64,000 nt of DNA. Origin: Bacillota bacterium. GTDB lineage: Bacteria; Bacillota; SHA-98; UBA4971. Within the stretch, counting starts at the first letter, position 1. Each line of letters begins with the position of its first letter. The stretch lies in the NCBI GenBank assembly GCA_012842395.1, contig DUSX01000004.1:62001-126000 (forward strand). Direction: 5' to 3'. Below the pieces are notes generated by a model. It had not been told where the DNA came from. It was given only the letters and a program-made list of their open reading frames with translations, and did not search any database. The position numbers and the translations under genes are program-made. Of this stretch, positions 55,271-64,000 are shown one piece after another.

Positions 55271-56536
55271 CTACTTGGCTAGCAGAGCGTTGACTTTCTC
55301 GGCCGCCTTGTCCAAAGCCTGTTTGGGAGTGGCCTTCGCGAGGAACGCCTCTTCCACCGCCTGGCTGATGATATCGCGGATGTCCTGCCATTCCGCTATG
55401 TTCGGGTCGGTTACCGCGTACTTGAGCGCGTTGAGACTAGCAGCGTTTCTGGGGTTGGCGGCCATCCAGTCCTTCATTTGCTGCAGGTAGAGCGCGGACT
55501 TCCTGACGGGAATGTAGCCGGTGTTGATCGCCCAGTATGCAGTCTGGGTCGGGCTCGTGAGCCACTTCATGAACTTCCACGCGGCCTGTTGTTCCTCAGG
55601 GGTGGCGGAGGCGAACATTACGAGGTCCGTTCCTGCTACGGGCGCTGCCGGGGTCTTCTTATACGGAATCGGCCCTATGCCCCACTCGAACTTGTTCCCG
55701 ACCGCCTGGTCTGTATACGAGTAACTCGCCGAGGTCGCGAAGTACCCGCACGTTCTGCCGGCCCCGAAGTCGGCATCGGCGTAGCCGGGGATATAGTAAG
55801 CCACCTTGTACTTGTGAAGCAGGTCCACCATGAACTGAAGGGCTTCGACACCCTCTGGGCTGTTGAAGACGGCTTTCTTGCCGCTTGCATCAAGATACCG
55901 ACCGCCGTTCGTGAAGAGGAGGTTGGCGAAGTAGTCAACGTTGGGCCTGAGCACGATCCCATATCGCGTGATCTTGCCGTCCTTTACCACGGTCGTCGCC
56001 TTCGAGGCGATGAGAAGATCCTCCCACGTCTTGGGCGGTTCAAGGCCGGCTTCCTTCAGAGCTGTAAGATTGTAAATGTAGATGGCGACGCTTTTGTTGA
56101 ACGGCAGGGTGTACATCTTGCCGTTGAACGTGCAGCCGACCCGTAGCTCCGGCCAGAAATCCTCCACTTCCTCCTTGGAAAGACCACCAGGCCCCGCGAA
56201 AAAGTCTTCAACCGGCTTCACGGCGCCGGATTTGACGTATTCAGCCACCCAGTTGCCGTAAGCCTGCGCCATCGTGGGAGGTTTCTTCGCAGCAAGCGCG
56301 GCCATTATCTTCTGGTTGAGCGCGCTATAGCTCCCCTGGTATTCGGTCTTCACGACTATGTCGGGATTCTGCTTTTGGAACTGGGCGACGAGCTCATCCA
56401 GGGCCTTCCCGAGGCCCGACCCCATTCCGTGCCAAAACGTTATCGTAACCTTGGAGCCTGCCGCCACAGGCGAGAATCCCGCAAGAAGCACGATGAGAAG
56501 GCTGAGGCTTATAACGCTGACAACAACTCGTTTCAA
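55271..56536 (-). CDS. Extracellular solute-binding protein, UgpB-like
   Basis: The 421-aa protein has a signal peptide (VVVSVISLSLLIVLLAGFSPVAA) with no lipobox cysteine, unusual for a monoderm binding protein. The mature part starts ITFWHGMGSGLGKALDELVAQFQ and has YQGSYSALNQKIMAALAAKKPPTMAQAYGNW, typical of glycerol-3-phosphate / glycerophosphodiester binding proteins, so that substrate is favoured over a sugar. The start is probably TTG after GGGGGAACCGG. A promoter lies about 240 bases upstream with a possible leader peptide between. Confidence 0.87.
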   Translation of the reverse strand: MKRVVVSVISLSLLIVLLAGFSPVAAGSKVTITFWHGMGSGLGKALDELVAQFQKQNPDIVVKTEYQGSYSALNQKIMAALAAKKPPTMAQAYGNWVAEYVKSGAVKPVEDFFAGPGGLSKEEVEDFWPELRVGCTFNGKMYTLPFNKSVAIYIYNLTALKEAGLEPPKTWEDLLIASKATTVVKDGKITRYGIVLRPNVDYFANLLFTNGGRYLDASGKKAVFNSPEGVEALQFMVDLLHKYKVAYYIPGYADADFGAGRTCGYFATSASYSYTDQAVGNKFEWGIGPIPYKKTPAAPVAGTDLVMFASATPEEQQAAWKFMKWLTSPTQTAYWAINTGYIPVRKSALYLQQMKDWMAANPRNAASLNALKYAVTDPNIAEWQDIRDIISQAVEEAFLAKATPKQALDKAAEKVNALLAK

Positions 56537-56637
56537 CCGGTTCCCCCGAAGCGACGCGCCTCACCGCGCGCACCGGGGAATCCCCCCTTTCATGCTCGTT
56601 GTCCCGCCCTCAGGCGTCGTTCGGACCCTTTCCATCA

Positions 56638-56679
56638 TCATTTGCGCTTTGACAACCATGCAAGGTCGGAAGAGCCCAC
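56638..56679 (-). CDS. Possible 13-aa leader peptide upstream of the ugpB-like gene
   Basis: AAGGAGGTGAGA, a near-perfect ribosome binding site, stands at ideal spacing before a GTG that opens VGSSDLAWLSKRK and then stops. It lies in the 5' untranslated region of the binding-protein gene, about 100 bases before its start, whereas that gene's own ribosome site is weaker. A regulatory upstream ORF is plausible; a chance match is also possible. Confidence 0.35.
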   Translation of the reverse strand: MGSSDLAWLSKRK

Positions 56680-56777
56680 TCTCACCTCCTTTTGACCCTC
56701 CTCTGTCGCCCGTCAGTCTGGGCATGCCGGGACAGCCGTATGACGCGGCTCGCCCTCCCCGCCACTTTCCTGGCGGA

Positions 56778-56806
56778 CTTATAAAATTCTCCCCAAAATT
56801 CGTCAT
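56778..56806 (-). promoter_or_regulatory. Putative promoter of the ugp-like cassette
   Basis: ATGACG and TATAAG are separated by 17 bases on the minus strand, within an AT-rich patch. Both hexamers are imperfect but the spacing is right. Confidence 0.5.
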
Positions 56807-56848
56807 TCCTGCCATAGCTGAACCTTTCCTGTAAGAGACCTTGTCACC

Positions 56849-59278
56849 TCATCGTCGCATGGGAATGACCCTCAGCCTTCTGCCACACACGCGCGCGGTC
56901 ACCGCGCCGTTTATGTCTGTCCTCAGCGTGGTGACAGCACCCCCGGACAGCAACTGCAGGGTGTCGCGCGCGGGGTGTCCGAAGTCGTTGGGACCAACCG
57001 ATATGACGGCCCAAGACGGGGATACGGCCCGGAGGAACAGCGGGGGGCACGCGGCCGACGCCCCATGGTGCGGGACCTTGAGGATGTCAGCGTCAAGGTC
57101 CCAGGAGGCCTCCACGAGCGCCGAGAGGACCTCCGGGCCGGCATCTCCCGTCAGAAGAACCCTCGTGTTCGCGAACCTCATCATCATCACGACGGAGAGG
57201 TCGTTGAGGTCTTGAACCGCAGTGCCCGGACTGAGTCTGGACGGGCAGAGGATATCTATGGTGACGCCATCGCCCAGGTCCACACGGCCTCCCTGGGCGA
57301 CTTCGACGACCGGGACGCTCCTAGCCTGCGCAGCGTCTGCCAACCGCACGTCGAGCTCCGGCCTCAGTCCCTCTGGGAGCCGAGGTCTCAGCAAAACACC
57401 TACATCAAGGCGCCTGAGCACTTCGAAAAGTCCGCCGATGTGATCCTGGTGTGGGTGCGTGGCGACAACGACGTCTAGACGCCTGACGCCGCGACGTTCC
57501 AGATACGGCACGACCGTGTCGGCGCCAGGGTCACGCCCTGTTGGGGCAAGGGAGCCTCCGGCGTCAACCAGCATGGTCCGACCAGCAGGGGTGCGGATGA
57601 AGCTCGAGTCGCCCTGGCCGACTGACAGGAACACGATCTCGAGCGCTCCCGGCCTCAGGACCGCGACCCACATCAAGACGGCGGCGGTGGCCAACCCGAG
57701 CACCACAAGATGGCGCCGGCGCAAAGCGACCGCGCGCCGCAGACGCCTGGGGCCGTCGGCCACGAACATCGAGAGATATAGGCACAGCACGGCCCAGAGA
57801 GGGGGCTGGGCCACAGGCAAAGACGCGAACGGCACGCGCCCAAGCGTCTGTATCAACCGCTCCAGCGCGAGCAGAACGAGTGAGTTTCCGGCGTTCAGGA
57901 CGACCGCCACCGGAAGGCAGACCGTCCCGACGAGGGCCGCGACGAAACCCGCGACGACCGCTACCCCCGCAAGAGCAACGCACGGCACATTTGCGATGAT
58001 GCCGATGAGGGACACCCGGCCGAAGTACCAAGCTACAAGCGGCGCCACACCGACCTGAGCCGCAAGCGACGCCGCAACGGTATCTGCGAGCCAGCCTGGG
58101 AGTCTCGCAAACATGCGCCTGAACCGGGGTGAAAGCTGCAGGATGCCGAGGACCGATGCGAAAGACATTTGGGCCCCTGGATCGAAGATCACAAAGGGAT
58201 TCCGCCCTGCCATCACAAGGCCACTCAGATACAGGGCACCACGGGCGCTTGGGCGGCGTTTCCTCAGCGCCGCGGCGCCCGCACACGAGAGCATCAGGGC
58301 GGCCCGCACCGCGGACGGGCGCATGCCGCATGCGACCGCGTACAACCAGCCGCCCCCTACAGCGCAGATAAGAGCAACGCGCCCGCGAACGCCCAGGATT
58401 GCGAGAATGCCCCACAGGACCGCAGCCACTAGCCCGACGTGCAAGCCGGACACGGAAAAGAGATGCGCGGTACCAGTGGCCTGCGCCTCAACCTGCATGC
58501 CCTCCGGAGCGCTCCCGAACAGCATCGCTGAGAGAAGCTCCGCTTGCGGCTGGGGCAAAGTGGCGCGTGTCACCGCGATCATGCGCCGACGCACGTCTGC
58601 TGCCACCGTGGCCGCCCCGAAACGGCGACCCGGCCGAACAGACACTTCGCGGGAGCTGGCGACGTACAGCGTCCCCGAGACGCCTTTGCAGGCGAGCGCG
58701 GTTCTCGTGTCGCGCTCACCTGGGTTCGCGGGAGGTTGCGGAGGATAGAACCGTCCCGAGACCTCCACCACAGCACCTGGCAGCAGGCGGGCCCGAAGGT
58801 CCTCGTTACAGTTTACGACTAGGAGCAGCTTGGCGCCGGAGGCTCCCGGATGACCGTTTACCGACCGAACCCTGACCACGCCGCGCCATCGCCCGTCCGA
58901 CGTCTCGTCGGGGACTCCGTCGATGACGCCCGCAAAGGTCGCCCTCGCAGCGCGGCCGAGGTCGCGCACAATGCGGTCAGGCTCCCGTTCCCACGAGGCC
59001 ATCGCCATGGATACCATTCCAGCCAGAAACACAAAGGCCCACAACGCAAGGTTCTTGGAGCCAGGACGCGGCGCTGCACCGCCCCGGAATCGCTGCCACG
59101 GTCTTCGTGCGGCCCGTCGGTCACGCCAAGCTAAGATTCCGGCCGTTACCAGCAGGGATGCCGGGCCGAGGAGGGCAGTCGGCCCCCATGCCTTCATCAT
59201 CACCGCACCGGAACCGAATAGAACGAGCGTACACCGGATGACCGCAGCTTGCTCCACTGTCTCGTGCCCCCGTCGCAC
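56849..59278 (-). CDS. comEC: Competence protein ComEC/Rec2 (DNA uptake channel)
   Basis: ComEC forms the membrane channel for single-stranded DNA entry in natural transformation. The 809-aa protein has N-terminal membrane segments with a DUF4131-like domain, the central competence domain (LFSVSGLHVGLVAAVLW) with many membrane segments, and a C-terminal metallo-beta-lactamase domain. The latter has VDAGGSLAPTG, VVATHPHQDHIGGL and RVLLTGDAG, and an intact HxHxDH site. The start is probably GTG. It follows comEA by 72 bases. Confidence 0.95.
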   Translation of the reverse strand: MRRGHETVEQAAVIRCTLVLFGSGAVMMKAWGPTALLGPASLLVTAGILAWRDRRAARRPWQRFRGGAAPRPGSKNLALWAFVFLAGMVSMAMASWEREPDRIVRDLGRAARATFAGVIDGVPDETSDGRWRGVVRVRSVNGHPGASGAKLLLVVNCNEDLRARLLPGAVVEVSGRFYPPQPPANPGERDTRTALACKGVSGTLYVASSREVSVRPGRRFGAATVAADVRRRMIAVTRATLPQPQAELLSAMLFGSAPEGMQVEAQATGTAHLFSVSGLHVGLVAAVLWGILAILGVRGRVALICAVGGGWLYAVACGMRPSAVRAALMLSCAGAAALRKRRPSARGALYLSGLVMAGRNPFVIFDPGAQMSFASVLGILQLSPRFRRMFARLPGWLADTVAASLAAQVGVAPLVAWYFGRVSLIGIIANVPCVALAGVAVVAGFVAALVGTVCLPVAVVLNAGNSLVLLALERLIQTLGRVPFASLPVAQPPLWAVLCLYLSMFVADGPRRLRRAVALRRRHLVVLGLATAAVLMWVAVLRPGALEIVFLSVGQGDSSFIRTPAGRTMLVDAGGSLAPTGRDPGADTVVPYLERRGVRRLDVVVATHPHQDHIGGLFEVLRRLDVGVLLRPRLPEGLRPELDVRLADAAQARSVPVVEVAQGGRVDLGDGVTIDILCPSRLSPGTAVQDLNDLSVVMMMRFANTRVLLTGDAGPEVLSALVEASWDLDADILKVPHHGASAACPPLFLRAVSPSWAVISVGPNDFGHPARDTLQLLSGGAVTTLRTDINGAVTARVCGRRLRVIPMRR

Positions 59279-59350
59279 CCAACCCGCTTCTAGGCCGGTA
59301 CCCTCGACACGTGGCGGCGCGCCGCCAGCTCGGACACCTCGAGGCGCCCG

Positions 59351-60019
59351 TCAGTACACGGTGACGAAGTCCTTCAAAGCCTCGTACTTCTTCGCACCGA
59401 TCCCTGGCACGTCCAAGAGTTGCTCCGGGCGTTCAAACCTTCCCAGGGCGTTGCGGTAATCAACTATCTTCTGGGCAAGGACCGGGCCTATGCCGGGAAG
59501 CGCATCCAGCTCGGTGAGACCGGCCGTGTTGATGTTGACGCGGCCGCGACCGCCCCCTGGCGCACTCGCGGGGTCGGCGTGCGTCTGGGCAGGACCTTCG
59601 GTCGGGCTCGTGCTCACGCCGGGCTGCTCGCGGGGTTTTACTGGAACGTACACCTGTGAGGAGTCGGACAACACCATAGCCATGTTCACTAGCTCGGCCC
59701 GCGCATCAGGAGCAAGCCCTCCCGCTGCCTTCACGGCGTCGGCCACGCGAGACCCGCGGGGAAGCGTATAGACACCAGGCTTCACGACCCCTCCGCATAC
59801 GTGTACGGTCACCTCATGTTCCTGAGAGCAATCGCCTGTGGCCTCACCTCTCTCTGCTGCCTCCACGCTGCTGGTCGCGCGGGGTTCTGTCACCGCGCCC
59901 GGAATCACCACGACATCGTTTTCAGAAAGGCGCCTAGTGACGAGCACGACTGCGCCTGCGCAAAGCGCGAAGGCCACCACGCACAACACAAACCTCTGCC
60001 GCCTTGATAAGTCGAACAC
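59351..60019 (-). CDS. comEA: Competence DNA receptor ComEA
   Basis: ComEA binds double-stranded DNA outside the membrane and passes it to ComEC. The 222-aa protein has an N-terminal anchor (FVLCVVAFALCAGAVVLV), a SLBB domain (VHVCGGVVKPGVYTLPRGSRVADAVKAAGG) and C-terminal helix-hairpin-helix motifs (NINTAGLTELDALPGIGPVLAQKIVDYR). The start is GTG. Confidence 0.94.
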   Translation of the reverse strand: MFDLSRRQRFVLCVVAFALCAGAVVLVTRRLSENDVVVIPGAVTEPRATSSVEAAERGEATGDCSQEHEVTVHVCGGVVKPGVYTLPRGSRVADAVKAAGGLAPDARAELVNMAMVLSDSSQVYVPVKPREQPGVSTSPTEGPAQTHADPASAPGGGRGRVNINTAGLTELDALPGIGPVLAQKIVDYRNALGRFERPEQLLDVPGIGAKKYEALKDFVTVY

Positions 60020-60150
60020 TGGATCACTCCCCCCAGCTTGTCTCCGCAGTTACCATAAATGTTCCATGTGCGGCAGAAAGTTCCTCTGGTGCCGGACTAG
60101 CCCACCAAGGCGGTTTCGGGGTGACACCGTGGGTGATTCTCAAGACGGCA

Positions 60151-60180
60151 ACGCCCTCCGCCTACGGAGGCGGAGGGCGT
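60151..60180. other. Strong inverted repeat between tRNA-Ala and comEA
   Basis: ACGCCCTCCGCC pairs perfectly with GGCGGAGGGCGT across a 6-base loop. Neither strand has a clear T-run, but a T7 tract follows the tRNA itself 57 bases upstream. It may act as a transcription end for the tRNA. Confidence 0.5.
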
Positions 60181-60244
60181 CTCTTAGGTTTCATCGAGAC
60201 CAGCGTTCCGCGAAGAATCGCTGCCCCCAATCAGTCAAAAAAAG

Positions 60245-60320
60245 TGGTGGAGACGATGGGAATCGAACCCACGACCTCGTGAATGCCATTCACGCGCTCT
60301 CCCAACTGAGCTACGTCCCC
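60245..60320 (-). tRNA. tRNA-Ala (anticodon GGC)
   Basis: A 76-base cloverleaf with encoded CCA. The acceptor stem GGGGACG/CGTCTCC contains the G3-U70 pair that identifies tRNA-Ala. The D arm is GCTCAGTTGGGAGAGC, the anticodon loop ATGGCAT gives GGC, and the T loop is GTTCGATTC. Seven T residues follow almost directly after CCA on the minus strand. Confidence 0.96.
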
Positions 60321-60380
60321 AGACACTTGATGCCTCATCACGACCATCGAACCGCGTTGCGCGTCATGCGGTTCACTGCG

Positions 60381-60409
60381 ATTATAACAAACCATCCCGG
60401 CCAAGTCAA
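60381..60409 (-). promoter_or_regulatory. Sigma-A-like promoter for tRNA-Ala
   Basis: TTGACT and TATAAT are separated by 17 bases on the minus strand. The promoter overlaps the last codons of rsfS and gives a short leader before the tRNA, containing a GC-rich AACCGC/GCGGTT hairpin. Confidence 0.8.
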
Positions 60410-60777
60410 GACCGCCGAGCCTCGCGCCGCTCGGCGCACACGCCATCAAGACCTTGCCCTGCCCGGCCTTCAACAATCCGCGCGCCCCTGTACAGGCGCT
60501 CCAGATCGTAATACTCTCTCTCCCGGGCATGAAACACATGGACCACCGTGTCAGCATAGTCGAGGATTATCCAGCCACCCTCGACGGACCCTTCCCTATG
60601 CCTCGGCAGGATACCCTGCTCCTTAAGCTCGTTCAACACCGCATCAGCAATAGCCTTCACCTGCGTGCGGGACGTCCCGCTCGCTATCACGAAGTAATCT
60701 GCTATTATAGTCAGTTCCCGGACGTCCAGGACCAACACGTCCTGGGCTTTCTTGCCCTCTGCAGCCGCACGGGCCAT
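60406..60777 (-). CDS. rsfS: Ribosomal silencing factor RsfS
   Basis: RsfS binds L14 and blocks subunit joining in stationary phase. The protein has KKAQDVLVLDVRELTIIADYFVIASGTSRTQVKAIADAV, GSVEGGWIILDYADTVVHVFHAREREYYDLERLY. The ATG at 60777 (123 aa) has a weak ribosome site and would begin a few residues later than usual for the family. The in-frame sequence upstream adds (I)DPLSVAE, and GGGAGGCGGGCAAGC stands before an ATA at 60799-60801, raising the possibility of a rare AUA start. Confidence 0.92.
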   Translation of the reverse strand: MARAAAEGKKAQDVLVLDVRELTIIADYFVIASGTSRTQVKAIADAVLNELKEQGILPRHREGSVEGGWIILDYADTVVHVFHAREREYYDLERLYRGARIVEGRAGQGLDGVCAERREARRS

Positions 60778-60930
60778 CTCAGCTACGGATAGTGGGTCTA
60801 TGCTTGCCCGCCTCCCATTCGCTCCGGCTCAGCTTGAAGCACGAGGAAATACCCGGGCTCCCTATGGCCACCTGCCGTACCGCGTCGCGCGGACCTACCT
60901 TCACGCAGGTCGAAAAACCGCCGCGCCCTA

Positions 60931-61188
60931 TCAGTATCTTGGCTGACGCGGCCTCGCCTCGTTCACGATGATCTGTCTTCCGCCGATGTCAGCACCGTTC
61001 ATGGCCGCAACCACGCGCTCGACATCCTCATCCTCGACCTCTACGAAGCCGAAACCCCTTGACCTCCCTGTCTCTCTGTCCGTAATCACTCTGCTGCCCT
61101 TGACATCCGCCACCGCCCTGAACGCCTCGGCAAGGTCCTCCTCTGTCACGGCCCAGGGCAAGTTCCCCACGTACAGGGTCTTTGTCAC
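60931..61188 (-). CDS. RRM-domain RNA-binding protein
   Basis: The 85-aa protein is a single RNA recognition motif: RNP2 LYVGNLPW near residue 5 and RNP1 RGFGFVEV near residue 48. Small single-RRM proteins occur in cyanobacteria and some other bacteria. I chose the GTG at 61188 after GGAGGTGGTACGCG. Immediately upstream lies a terminator and a 300-nt untranslated interval, which suggests transcription attenuation. In many Firmicutes yqeK occupies this place between nadD and rsfS. Confidence 0.9.
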   Translation of the reverse strand: MTKTLYVGNLPWAVTEEDLAEAFRAVADVKGSRVITDRETGRSRGFGFVEVEDEDVERVVAAMNGADIGGRQIIVNEARPRQPRY

Positions 61189-61212
61189 CGCGTACCACCT
61201 CCGCTTTATTAT

Positions 61213-61246
61213 GAAAGAAAAACCAAGGCTGCAAGATACCTTGGTT
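61213..61246 (-). terminator. Rho-independent terminator in front of the RRM gene
   Basis: ACCAAGG pairs with CCTTGGT across a 10-base loop, followed by TTTTCTTTC on the minus strand. It ends about 25 bases before the RRM gene's ribosome site and start, the position expected for an attenuator. Confidence 0.75.
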
Positions 61247-61518
61247 CTCCATCCGCACATTCTATTCAGATCGTGGCGCGGCCGGCAAGCTCGTCACAGC
61301 CAACCAACGGCCGCTGTGCTACGTATAGGCTTTGACTGCCTCCGATCGGATTCCGCCTACGGAAAGACCTGAACCACGGAAACCCGCAAGACTACGCTAT
61401 GATCTGGCAGGAGTTTTCACTTGAGTATGCACGCCGGCCGTGGCCTGCGTGCGCACGTGGCCTTAGCGCACCCAGCCTGACCTCCAACTCCTAGATTCCC
61501 CAGCTTCTGCGCGTCACC
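61213..61518 (-). ncRNA. Candidate leader RNA or small RNA upstream of the RRM gene
   Basis: A consensus promoter (61525-61553) starts a transcript of about 300 bases that ends at a rho-independent terminator (61213-61246) before the RRM gene. The interval has several hairpins on the minus strand, for example GCGGCCG...CGGCCGC (about 61278-61314), TTCCG-TAGG-CGGAA and the palindrome TCCGATCGGA. I checked for RNase P, tmRNA, SRP and 6S RNA features and did not find them. It may be a cis-acting leader controlling the RRM protein or an independent RNA. Confidence 0.5.
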
Positions 61519-61524
61519 AAACTT

Positions 61525-61553
61525 ATTATACCACCCATACCGGTTGCTGTAAA
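61525..61553 (-). promoter_or_regulatory. Sigma-A-like promoter of the RRM leader
   Basis: TTTACA and TATAAT are separated by 17 bases on the minus strand, 45 bases downstream of the nadD stop codon. Confidence 0.82.
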
Positions 61554-61597
61554 CGCCCGCAGACGGACTTTGCACGCCATAGACCCGGCCCGGACGC

Positions 61598-63606
<2,009 letters not shown>

Positions 63607-63876
63607 CTATGAACCAGCGGCCTCTACGGGGTACACGCTAACGCGCTTGGCGTCCTTTCCACAACGCTCGTACGACACGCGCCCGCTAACCTTGGCGTAG
63701 AGGGTGTCGTCACCGCCCACTCCCACGTTCGCACCCGGTCGAATCCTGGTGCCTCGCTGCCGGACGAGGATGCTGCCCGCGGGAACGAGCTCGCCCGCAT
63801 GCTCCTTCACGCCCAGCCTTTTCGACCTCGAATCGCGCCCGTTTCTCGAGCTGCCTACGCCTTTCTTGTGAGCCAT
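63607..63876 (-). CDS. rpmA: 50S ribosomal protein L27
   Basis: L27 lies near the peptidyl transferase centre. The 89-aa product begins [24 protein letters not shown] and has [37 protein letters not shown]. It lacks the N-terminal extension that most Firmicutes L27 proteins carry and that is removed by the protease Prp. GAGGAGGTG precedes the ATG at 63876. Confidence 0.97.
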   Translation of the reverse strand: MAHKKGVGSSRNGRDSRSKRLGVKEHAGELVPAGSILVRQRGTRIRPGANVGVGGDDTLYAKVSGRVSYERCGKDAKRVSVYPVEAAGS

Positions 63877-63879
63877 GCA

Positions 63880-64000
63880 TCACACCTCCTCGCCATCAGA
63901 AGGGCTCTGTGAGACATCCTGACCCACCGCGGAGGCCTCGGGCAGGATGCGTTGAATGCAGACTTCTGTGAATGGCTGCCTGTGACCGTAGCGCCTTCTG
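63880..64000 (-). CDS. rplU: 50S ribosomal protein L21, C-terminal end (5' part outside window)
   Basis: The last 39 codons are visible, reading RRRYGHRQPFTEVCIQRILPEA and ending SPSDGEEV before TGA. The R-R-YGHRQPFTEV-I segment is the typical L21 C-terminus. Its stop lies three bases before the rpmA start, leaving no room for the prp (ysxB) gene that usually separates rplU and rpmA in Firmicutes. Confidence 0.9.
   Translation of the reverse strand, partial: RRRYGHRQPFTEVCIQRILPEASAVGQDVSQSPSDGEEV

Larger units (their letters stand above)
56537..56848. other. Leader region of the ugp-like cassette
   Basis: These 312 bases between comEC and the binding-protein gene hold a promoter (56778-56806), a possible leader peptide (56638-56679) and three CAGGAA repeats around the promoter on the minus strand. 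No full gene is supported. Confidence 0.5.

Noticed and set aside
61213-61518. RNase P RNA, tmRNA, SRP RNA or 6S RNA in the RRM leader
   Set aside because: None of their conserved cores could be found by reading the interval.

Overview
The window is a GC-rich bacterial chromosome segment from an endospore-forming member of the Bacillota (Firmicutes). Sporulation genes (spoIIP, gpr, yqfC, yqfD, a YabG-like fragment) and Firmicutes-type gene order support this, together with PyrR attenuation, HrcA/CIRCE heat-shock control, RqcH and sigma-A-like promoters. High GC, frequent GTG/TTG starts, an actinobacterial-type IHF and an archaeal-like chaperonin in the dnaK operon point to a deep-branching, possibly thermophile-related clostridial lineage rather than Bacillus. 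No species is claimed. Almost everything is on the minus strand; only rqcH, two small genes near 23.6-24.1 kb and rpsT are on plus.

Layout in the minus-strand direction of transcription, from the right end. (63.9-59.3 kb) rplU (partial), rpmA, obgE, nadD, a long untranslated region, an RRM protein, rsfS, tRNA-Ala(GGC), comEA, comEC. (56.5-51.2 kb) A Ugp-like ABC importer cassette with a secreted PHP-domain hydrolase, placed between comEC and holA. (51.1-45.5 kb) holA, rpsT (plus), a small membrane protein, gpr, spoIIP and two small membrane-protein genes. (45.5-36.2 kb) A CIRCE-controlled heat-shock operon: hrcA, group II/III chaperonin, grpE, dnaK, dnaJ, rsmE, mtaB, hinT. (35.9-29.7 kb) rpsU, yqfC, yqfD, phoH, pgpH, ybeY, dgkA. 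(29.6-24.6 kb) two DUF881 paralogues, cdd, queA, tgt, yajC. (24.1-22.5 kb) a YabG-N-like small protein with an unknown partner (plus) and an HD-domain protein. (22.3-12 kb) secD, secF, pyrR, an attenuator, pyrB, pyrC, pyrK, pyrD, pyrF, pyrE, purB. (11.8-1 kb) a tandem P-loop ATPase, rqcH (plus), a Ca2+-type P-ATPase, yicC, mihF, remA, gmk, rpoZ, coaBC, then the start of pilB/gspE.

Functionally the window covers de novo pyrimidine synthesis, protein folding and quality control, ribosome assembly and maturation, tRNA modification (queuosine, ms2t6A), Sec translocation, DNA uptake and sporulation.

The least explained signal is a family of four dispersed elements of about 110-122 nt with a long closing stem (GGTTGCCGG...CCGGCAACC), a conserved TTGCACGA box and internal hairpins. 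Differences between the two closest copies keep pairing in only one orientation, which suggests a structured RNA. Other items worth attention are a promoter-to-terminator interval of about 300 nt before the RRM gene, the chaperonin in the dnaK operon, the Ugp/PHP cassette with a possible leader peptide, and the stand-alone YabG N-terminal domain.
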